DNA from: JAYYZW01 sp036339995
Lineage (GTDB): Bacteria; Pseudomonadota; Gammaproteobacteria; Ga0077536
Direction: 5' to 3'
NCBI GenBank assembly: GCA_036339995.1
Contig: JAYYZW010000080.1
Coordinates: 1-23,387, forward strand
DNA: 23,387 bases
Part shown: one piece after another, positions 15,834-23,387 of the stretch
How the letters are laid out: the number at the start of each line of letters is the position of its first letter
Position numbering within the stretch: position 1 is the stretch's first letter
Notes under the pieces: model-generated
What the model was told of the DNA's origin: nothing
What the model saw: only the letters and a program-made list of their open reading frames with translations
Database searches by the model: none
Position numbers and translations under genes: made by a program

Positions 15834-16961
15834 TCACCGCATCTTTATCAACCCCTTGACCAATACGTGCAACGCCTTTGCATGAAATGCCGGCAGAAAA
15901 TGATCGATGTAAGGCATGGCCGCCCGCATCCCCGCGGCGCGTACCGTAAACGTCGTCGCGCCATACATCGGATTGATCCAGACGAGCGTACGTATGCGCC
16001 TGCGGGCCGACTCGAGCTCGCGCTCGATGCGTTCGGTCTCACCGTTGTCGTAGCCGTCACTGATCACGAGCAGCACGGTCGAGCGCGACGTGCCTTCGCG
16101 CAAGACGGTGCGGTTGAGTTCGCCGAGCGCCGCCCCGATATCCGTCCCGCCCGACCAGTGACGTACAGTACGCGAGATTTCATTGAGCGTTTCTTCAATA
16201 TTTCGTCGGCGAAGCATCGCGCTGATTTCACTTACCCGCGTACTGAAAACGAAGGTGCGCGAGTTTCTCAAGGTCTGCTGCAGCCCGAACATGAGTTGCA
16301 GCAAGAAGGAATTGAACACGTCCATCGAACCGCTGACGTCACAGAGCATGACGATGCGTGTCTTGCGGGTCTTGCGCGCAACGCGCGACAATTCGATCAG
16401 GTCGAGCCCGTGGCGGATGTTGTGTCGCACGGAGCGCCTGAGATCAATGCGGCGCCCGTGACGGGCAGATTGCGTGCGGCGTGAAGGACGCGTGGCGAGA
16501 CGCCGGGCGAGTTCGCGGATGACCTTCTTCAGCGGCGGCGCGTCGCTGTCCCAGCGCATGATCAGGTTGGGATTTCGAGTGACTTCCTCGCCGGCGAAAG
16601 ACTCGGCCTCGGTCAGCATGTCGCGATGGCCTTCGCGGCTGCGGCCGACGTCCAGCGATCCCCGGATCATTTCGGATCTCGCGAGGATGTAATCACCGCT
16701 ATCCGCCTCCGCCGGCTCAAGCCAGTACGTGTTGAAGACGCGATCGAAGAGGATTTCATCCGCGCGGCCGGAGGCAAGATTGGTACGCAAGAGCAAGCGA
16801 TAATCGTCGACGTCGTGCCAATCGATCGATTTCAGCGCGCGGAAGATATCGATCTCGCGCGCAGGGGTCACGGCCAGGCCCGCCTCGCGCGCCGTCTGGC
16901 AGAGCGCCAAGGTGTTGCGGACCAGGGATTCGGTGCTGGTGACGGGAGACGGCGACGCCAT
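15834..16961 (-). CDS. VWA domain-containing protein, CoxE-like
   Basis: A 375-residue protein with an N-terminal helical half and a C-terminal von Willebrand A domain. The metal-ion-dependent adhesion site is intact: DVSGS at 208-212, a Thr in WSGGTDIG, and an Asp in VISDGYD. The segment LRRSVRHNIRHGLDLIELSR before the VWA domain is typical of CoxE-like proteins. There is no signal peptide, so it is cytoplasmic. It is preceded, 10 bp upstream on the same strand, by a MoxR-type ATPase. Such pairs act as ATP-driven chaperones or metal-insertion machines for a partner enzyme; CoxD/CoxE mature carbon monoxide dehydrogenase. No coxMSL genes are seen here. Confidence 0.9.
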   Translation of the reverse strand: MASPSPVTSTESLVRNTLALCQTAREAGLAVTPAREIDIFRALKSIDWHDVDDYRLLLRTNLASGRADEILFDRVFNTYWLEPAEADSGDYILARSEMIRGSLDVGRSREGHRDMLTEAESFAGEEVTRNPNLIMRWDSDAPPLKKVIRELARRLATRPSRRTQSARHGRRIDLRRSVRHNIRHGLDLIELSRVARKTRKTRIVMLCDVSGSMDVFNSFLLQLMFGLQQTLRNSRTFVFSTRVSEISAMLRRRNIEETLNEISRTVRHWSGGTDIGAALGELNRTVLREGTSRSTVLLVISDGYDNGETERIERELESARRRIRTLVWINPMYGATTFTVRAAGMRAAMPYIDHFLPAFHAKALHVLVKGLIKMR

Positions 16962-16971
16962 GGGACGCCGT

Positions 16972-17895
16972 TCAGTCCTGCATTTCGACTCTGCGCCCTG
17001 CGATCAAGGCGTCGAGATCGAGCTTATCGAGCTTCAGGACGTCGTCGTGATACTTGAGCACGACGCCCGCGGTCTCGCGCACGAGTTCGGGCACGATTTC
17101 AGTGATGTCGAGGCCGAGCAGGGCGCGAGCCCAATCGAGGGATTCGGCGACGCCGGGCCGTTTGTAGAAATCGACCGTTCGTAGTCCGCCCAATACCGTG
17201 GCCACGGCGCGCGCGAGATCCGCCTCGATCCCCGGCACGCGCCGCAAGATGATCTCGCGCTCCTTCTCCGGCGACGGATAGTCGATCCAGAGGTAAAGGC
17301 AACGCCGCTTGAGCGCGTCGTTCAGCTCCCGGGTGCGATTGGAAGTTAAAATGACGCACGGCGGCTCCTCGGCGGTGAAGGTCCCGAGTTCCGGTATCGT
17401 GACCTGGAAATCAGACAGGATCTCGAGCAGAAAGGCCTCGAATTCCTCGTCCGCCCGATCGATTTCGTCGATCAAAAGCACCGCGGGCCGCGGACCCGAA
17501 TGCCGAATCGCCTGCAGCAGCGGCCGGTCGAACAAAAAGGCTTCGCCGAAGATGGAATCCTCCAGGCCTTCGCGGCGCGAGGCGTCCGCCTCGGCCAGCC
17601 GGATCTGCAGGATCTGGCGCACATAATTCCACTCGTAGAGCGTGGAGCTGGCATCCAGACCTTCGTAGCATTGGAGCCGGATCAGGGGCGTATCGAGCAC
17701 CTTGGCGAGCACCTTGGCGACCTCGGTCTTGCCAACGCCCGCTTCGCCTTCGAGCAAGACTGGCTTTTGCAGATCGAAAGCGAGCTTGGTTGTCAGGCAC
17801 AGTGGCCGGTCGGCAACATAATTAGCACTGTCGAAAAGCCGCTCAACGTCCTCGACCCGCGAGAAGGGGTGCCGCCAGGGCTTGCTATCGCTCAT
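16972..17895 (-). CDS. MoxR-family AAA+ ATPase (CoxD-like)
   Basis: A 307-residue AAA+ ATPase. Walker A is GEAGVGKT (50-57), Walker B is LLIDEID with Asp143 and Glu144, sensor 1 lies in VILTSNRTREL, and an arginine pair follows in LKRRCLYLW. The LQCYEGLDASSTLYEWNY block between Walker A and B is the MoxR-group signature. It forms an operon with the CoxE-like gene. The neighbouring cupin gene is divergent. Its likely job is remodelling or activating a metalloenzyme with the VWA partner; which enzyme is unknown. Confidence 0.92.
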   Translation of the reverse strand: MSDSKPWRHPFSRVEDVERLFDSANYVADRPLCLTTKLAFDLQKPVLLEGEAGVGKTEVAKVLAKVLDTPLIRLQCYEGLDASSTLYEWNYVRQILQIRLAEADASRREGLEDSIFGEAFLFDRPLLQAIRHSGPRPAVLLIDEIDRADEEFEAFLLEILSDFQVTIPELGTFTAEEPPCVILTSNRTRELNDALKRRCLYLWIDYPSPEKEREIILRRVPGIEADLARAVATVLGGLRTVDFYKRPGVAESLDWARALLGLDITEIVPELVRETAGVVLKYHDDVLKLDKLDLDALIAGRRVEMQD

Positions 17896-18016
17896 TTTTT
17901 CCGATGACCTTGTCGACTAGAATGCGCTTTGCGCCGGCACTGTGCCAGCCGCCGCTCAACGCGCCGATATTCTACCGAAACGTGCCCGACCCGCCGAACC
18001 GGAACCCCGTAAGCCC

Positions 18017-18385
18017 ATGAACCCGACAAAACACACTCTGCCGATCACCCGGCTTTACACCGGTGCCGACGGTGGGTCCCATTTTGAGAACATCGAGGTT
18101 GAACTCGACGACCACGGCAACATCGGCCATCTATCGGCGCCGCGGCCCGCCACCGGCCTCATCTTCCGCCACACCGATGGCGACTATCATTACGACTGGC
18201 ATAACGCCCCCCAGCGCCAGTACATTGTGATACTGGAAGGCGGTCTCGAGATCGAGGTCGGTGATGGCACCCGCAGGGTTTTCACAGCCGGCGACATTGT
18301 TCTTGCGGAAGACGTGGAAGGACAAGGCCACATCAGTCGGGCGCTCGACGGGAAACCTAGGAAATCGATTTTTATTATCATATAA
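18017..18385 (+). CDS. Small cupin-fold protein
   Basis: A 122-residue single-domain cupin. The barrel strands are seen in GDYHYDWHNAPQRQYIVILEGG and GDIVLAEDVEGQGH. The first metal motif is reduced (WHNAPQRQY, without HxH), but a His follows in the second (GQGHIS), so metal binding is uncertain. The ATG at 18017 begins just before the conserved part; a GTG at 17942 would add 25 poorly conserved-looking residues rich in Pro, Ala and Arg. It is divergent from the MoxR gene and 33 bp ahead of the acryloyl-CoA reductase gene. Function is not assigned. Confidence 0.8.
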   Translation: MNPTKHTLPITRLYTGADGGSHFENIEVELDDHGNIGHLSAPRPATGLIFRHTDGDYHYDWHNAPQRQYIVILEGGLEIEVGDGTRRVFTAGDIVLAEDVEGQGHISRALDGKPRKSIFIII

Positions 18386-18418
18386 ATTAAACATTTATAT
18401 TATTGTTGGAGAATTAAC
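18386..18418 (+). promoter_or_regulatory. AT-rich leader with ribosome binding site for the AcuI-like gene
   Basis: The 33 bp between the cupin stop and the next ATG is almost all A and T, unlike the flanking genes, and ends with GGAG at 18408-18411, 7 bp before the ATG. The low structure and strong ribosome binding site suggest efficient translation; whether it also holds a promoter is unclear. Confidence 0.45.
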
Positions 18419-19414
18419 ATGAAAAATAGCTTCAATGCCATCGTGGCTGAGCAAAGCGACGACGGCAAGTTTTCTGCGGGGCTGAAGACCCTAGAGATCG
18501 CCGATCTGCCGGACGAGGCGGTGCTGATTGATATCGATTACTCGACGGTGAATTACAAGGATGGGCTCGCCGTCACCAATACCTTTCCCATCTGCCAGCA
18601 ATTTCCGATGGTGTGCGGCATCGATCTGGCCGGGACGGTGGTCGAATCGTCATCTCCCGCCTGGAAACCCGGCGATCGCGTGCTCGCAAACGGATTTGGC
18701 CTTTCTGAACGGTATTGGGGCGCTTATGCGCAGAAGCAGCGCGTGAATCCGGATTTTCTAGTGCGCCTGCCTGACGTTTTTACCTCCGAACAGGCGATGG
18801 CGCTGGGCACCGCGGGCTACACCGCGATGCTCTGTGTGAACGCGATCCGGGACCACGGCACCCAAACCGGTGACGGGCCGGTGCTGGTAACCGGAAGCGC
18901 CGGTGGCGTCGGCTCGGTCGCCATCATGCTCCTCGCCAAGCTCGGCTACGAGGTCGTTGCCAGTACGGGCCGGCCCGAAACTGCCTTCGATCTCAAGGAG
19001 CTAGGGGCGAACGAGGTCATCGAGCGCAGTGCATTGGCGCGAGAATGCAAGCCGCTGGAGAAAGAAACCTGGGCCGCCACGGTGGACAGTGTCGGCTCAA
19101 CGACCCTGGCAACCGCGTTGGCGCAGACCCGATACCGTGGGATCGCGGCGGTCTGCGGCCTCGCTGGTGGCATGGACCTGCCGACCGGGGTCATGCCGTT
19201 CATCCTGCGCAATGTCACCCTCCAGGGCTGCGATTCGGTCATGGCGCCCATGGCCACGCGCGAGCGCGCCTGGAGCGACCTGGCCGAACTCATCGATCCC
19301 GCGCGTCTCGAAGGCGTTTATTCGGTCGAACCTCTGGCCCGGGTGCCGGATCTCGCCGCTGCAATTCTGCGCGGTGAGATCAAGGGCCGCGTGGTCATCG
19401 ACGTCAATGCCTGA
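18419..19414 (+). CDS. acuI: Acryloyl-CoA reductase (NADPH), AcuI/YhdH family
   Basis: A 331-residue zinc-less medium-chain reductase. Family features are LPDEAVLIDIDYSTVNYKDG, FPMVCGIDLAGTV, GTAGYTAML and the nucleotide loop VTGSAGGVGSVA. The YxxVNYKD segment and overall length match AcuI/YhdH, which reduce acryloyl-CoA to propionyl-CoA with NADPH and so remove a toxic electrophile. It lies behind an AT-rich leader with a strong ribosome binding site. In this window it could clear acryloyl-CoA or related enoyl-CoAs made during branched-acid or propionate-type metabolism; that link is an inference. Confidence 0.88.
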   Translation: MKNSFNAIVAEQSDDGKFSAGLKTLEIADLPDEAVLIDIDYSTVNYKDGLAVTNTFPICQQFPMVCGIDLAGTVVESSSPAWKPGDRVLANGFGLSERYWGAYAQKQRVNPDFLVRLPDVFTSEQAMALGTAGYTAMLCVNAIRDHGTQTGDGPVLVTGSAGGVGSVAIMLLAKLGYEVVASTGRPETAFDLKELGANEVIERSALARECKPLEKETWAATVDSVGSTTLATALAQTRYRGIAAVCGLAGGMDLPTGVMPFILRNVTLQGCDSVMAPMATRERAWSDLAELIDPARLEGVYSVEPLARVPDLAAAILRGEIKGRVVIDVNA

Positions 19415-19498
19415 CGCGGTGCATCACGGGCTGAATTCAAGCTACCGCTAGGTAGTAAGTGGCATGACACATGGGGTCGCATTTATTATATTTTATTT

Positions 19499-19513
19499 TA
19501 GATAACCTATCTA
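19499..19513. promoter_or_regulatory. Palindrome TAGATA-ACC-TATCTA in an AT-rich intergenic island
   Basis: A perfect inverted repeat with 6-bp arms and a 3-nt centre, the same geometry as the palindrome ahead of the TetR gene but a different sequence. It lies in a strikingly AT-rich stretch (about 19480-19555) of the 387-bp gap 19415-19801. It is a candidate operator for an unidentified regulator. Apart from this site and the -10 box at 19699, I recognise nothing in the gap. Confidence 0.35.
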
Positions 19514-19698
19514 ATTATCTGTTACCGTTAACTATAAAAATGTAAAACTACGATGGGCACAGAAATTTCTATGGCTCGGTTGTAAACGAGGAGCTTGACG
19601 CCGCAGTCGGTCTCCATGATCCGGACCGCGGTGTCGACAGGCCCTGCGCATAACGGCGACGGTACGGATCGACCCACTTCGAAAGCGCGCTTATCAGC

Positions 19699-19704
19699 TA
19701 TAAT
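19699..19704 (+). promoter_or_regulatory. Putative -10 box ahead of the FadB-like gene
   Basis: An exact TATAAT about 100 bp upstream of the ATG at 19802. The best -35 candidate is TTCGAA at 19678-19683 (15 bp spacer), which is poor, so this is a tentative promoter. Confidence 0.4.
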
Positions 19705-19801
19705 CCGCCGCCTGTTTGCACCCGATTCCGCGCGATTTCGCGAGCGGCTGCCACCCGTCCGGGCACCAGCCGACGAAGATCACAATGAAAGGAAAAAACC
19801 C

Positions 19802-21907
<2,106 letters not shown>

Positions 21908-21913
21908 GGTTCC

Positions 21914-23047
21914 CTAAATCCCGTACACTTTGGCGACACTGTCACCGAGAAGATTATTGCGCGCGATCTCCGACAATGAGGCGACCATCCCCTCCAACTC
22001 TTCCATATAATTGCCGGGATGATCAAAATGAGGATAGTCAGTCGCCCAGAAAAATCGATCATTACCGACATACTCGACGATATGAGCGAGCGCTCGTTCA
22101 TCAGGATCGCCTGAAATCCAGCATTGACGCTTGAAATAGGTGCTGGGTTTTTCTTTGAGCGGAACATTGTCGCCCAGACTGGTTGCGTACGTCGTGTCCA
22201 TGCGGTCCAAGGCCGCGCCAATCCAACCCGCGCCGGATTCCAGCACAATCACCTTAATCCGCGGGAAGCGATCGAAAAGGCCCCATTGAAATAGCCCGTA
22301 AAAAGCCTGTTGCGGCCCTTGCATCCCCAGCGCATTTTGCATCCAGCGCGCGCCGCGCATGCCGTTAAAACGCTGATAGGTCCGGATCTTCGGATGTTCA
22401 GCCATCGGATGTATCGCCACCGGGACGTCCAGCTCCTGTGCCTTGGCCCAAAAGGCATCGTGATCGCGATGAGCATGAGGGACGCGCGTCAGTGTGTAGG
22501 GTGCAAGAAAAGCTCCTTTGGCACCTTCTCGTACGGCGCGTTCAAGTTCGGCCGCTGCTTTGACGGGTTCAGCCAGCGAAATATGAGCGATGGCAATCAA
22601 GCGACCCTCTGAGTCTGCACAGAAGTCACAGATCCAACGGTTATAGGCCTGGGCGTAAGCGAGAGACAACTCTGCGTCCTCGAGTTCGCATTCCCAGGTT
22701 AATCCAAGGCTTGGATAGAGGATGGCTTTAGCGATGCCTTCGCGATCCAATAATGCCACGCGTTCCTTGGGGTCCATGGAGCCGAACGGGGCGCTGCCTG
22801 GATAAGGCTGCCCCATCATTTGCTTCAGTTCTTCCGTGTCTTTACCCATGGCACCAAGCGCGGTGAGCACACGGATACTAAAAAAGCGCGACGGTTTTCC
22901 GTCTATTTCTAAAACTTCTTTACCGTCGTGTTCACGAATACGTAGCGCACGGCCACGGAAGGCCGGATCGATGTATCGTTCCCAGGTATCTGCCGGTTCG
23001 AGAATGTGCCCGTCTGCGTCAATAATATTGCCGTAATTCAGTGTCAT
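21914..23047 (-). CDS. Metal-dependent amidohydrolase (amidohydrolase_2 family, ACMSD-like)
   Basis: A 377-residue TIM-barrel protein. The N-terminal metal motif is IIDADGHILEP (Asp12 and His14 in place of HxH). Later landmarks are VAIHPMAEH, VIVLESGAGWIG and the C-terminal FFWATDYPHFDHPG, whose Asp is the last expected ligand. This matches the ACMSD-related decarboxylase/hydrolase group found in many aromatic pathways. It converges with the FadB-like gene, with 6 bp between stops. Whether it decarboxylates or hydrolyses is not evident. On its 5' side lies a short reading frame that may be part of the same transcript. Confidence 0.9.
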   Translation of the reverse strand: MTLNYGNIIDADGHILEPADTWERYIDPAFRGRALRIREHDGKEVLEIDGKPSRFFSIRVLTALGAMGKDTEELKQMMGQPYPGSAPFGSMDPKERVALLDREGIAKAILYPSLGLTWECELEDAELSLAYAQAYNRWICDFCADSEGRLIAIAHISLAEPVKAAAELERAVREGAKGAFLAPYTLTRVPHAHRDHDAFWAKAQELDVPVAIHPMAEHPKIRTYQRFNGMRGARWMQNALGMQGPQQAFYGLFQWGLFDRFPRIKVIVLESGAGWIGAALDRMDTTYATSLGDNVPLKEKPSTYFKRQCWISGDPDERALAHIVEYVGNDRFFWATDYPHFDHPGNYMEELEGMVASLSEIARNNLLGDSVAKVYGI

Positions 23048-23065
23048 AAATTTTGGACCTTGCGT

Positions 23066-23239
23066 TTATGTTTCACGCTTGGGCTTGTTCCGGATCCCAG
23101 CAGGATACTCGCTGCCGGCATCATATTTAGCAAGACCTGCGCTCGGACTTAGGCGTAAAGCATCAGAAATAATGCCGATTTTCGGACCCTCAAGGTCGCC
23201 TTTTTCCGCGCCAGAACCGGTTGCTAGAGGATCGTACAC
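23066..23239 (-). CDS. Short unrecognised reading frame upstream of the amidohydrolase
   Basis: 57 codons from a GTG at 23237-23239: VYDPLATGSGAEKGDLEGPK, IGIISDALRLSPSAGLAKYD and so on, ending KPKRET. The composition looks protein-like (Gly, Ala, Asp, Lys, balanced hydrophobics), but I do not recognise it. It stops 18 bp before the amidohydrolase ATG on the same strand. The frame is closed by TAA six codons upstream of the GTG, and no clear ribosome binding site is seen. It may be a small gene or the C-terminal relic of a larger one. Confidence 0.35.
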   Translation of the reverse strand: MYDPLATGSGAEKGDLEGPKIGIISDALRLSPSAGLAKYDAGSEYPAGIRNKPKRET

Positions 23240-23312
23240 GCCGGCCAGGAATCTACTTTATTTTTAACGATAAACGAAGATGCGCCGGATTAACCAAATC
23301 TGTCCTCGATGT

Positions 23313-23387
23313 CTAAAACTTCACACAGCGTCCTTCGAAGCCGGCGTACACGCAATCGAAGCTGGCCGGGCAATCCTGGTTGACTAA
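23313..23387 (-). CDS. Possible C-terminal end of a gene cut by the window edge
   Basis: The minus strand is open from the window edge to TAG at 23313-23315, reading LVNQDCPASFDCVYAGFEGR and CVKF. Three cysteines in 24 residues and a normal-looking terminus suggest the tail of a real protein, but the piece is too short to identify. Confidence 0.25.
   Translation of the reverse strand, partial: LVNQDCPASFDCVYAGFEGRCVKF

Overview
The window is GC-rich and densely packed with bacterial genes. The catabolic gene content (fused IcmF mutase, DUF1289 protein, Rieske oxygenase, FadB-like multifunctional enzyme, AcuI) fits a proteobacterium, probably a beta- or gammaproteobacterial aromatic or lipid degrader. 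That placement is an inference from gene content and base composition, not from a marker gene. No rRNA, tRNA or CRISPR array was seen.

Region 1 (about 112-7771, + strand) is a tightly spaced acyl-CoA block. A TetR-type regulator overlaps by 4 bp the start of a fused, B12-dependent isobutyryl-CoA mutase (IcmF). Then come a BtuF-like protein without a signal peptide, a four-cysteine DUF1289 protein, a crotonase of isomerase type, a zinc-less medium-chain reductase and a putative lipoprotein. A palindrome next to a TATAAT box lies just ahead of the regulator. Region 2 (7772-8182) has no intact gene but holds, on the minus strand, the N-terminal stump of a cation:proton antiporter.

Region 3 (8183-14420) looks like an aromatic ring-cleavage cluster: an SDR, a convergent Rieske ferredoxin, a CarAa-like Rieske oxygenase, an AzoR-like flavoprotein, an M20-fold protein, a type I extradiol dioxygenase and a meta-cleavage-product-type hydrolase. 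Three of these proteins lack canonical catalytic residues: the SDR lacks Ser and Lys, the M20 protein lacks its metal ligands, and the hydrolase has Asn in place of Asp. Combined with IcmF, the set suggests a pathway in which ring cleavage releases a short branched acid such as isobutyrate, which becomes isobutyryl-CoA and then butyryl-CoA for beta-oxidation. The substrate itself cannot be read from the sequence.

Region 4 (14421-14960) is a scar with an IS6-family transposase fragment. Region 5 (14961-17895) has a SAM methyltransferase and, on the minus strand, a MoxR-type ATPase with a CoxE-like VWA protein. Region 6 (18017-21907) has a cupin, an AcuI-type acryloyl-CoA reductase and a FadB-like hydratase/dehydrogenase, the last two preceded by AT-rich leaders. 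Region 7 (21914-23387, minus) has an amidohydrolase followed towards the window edge by two short unrecognised reading frames.
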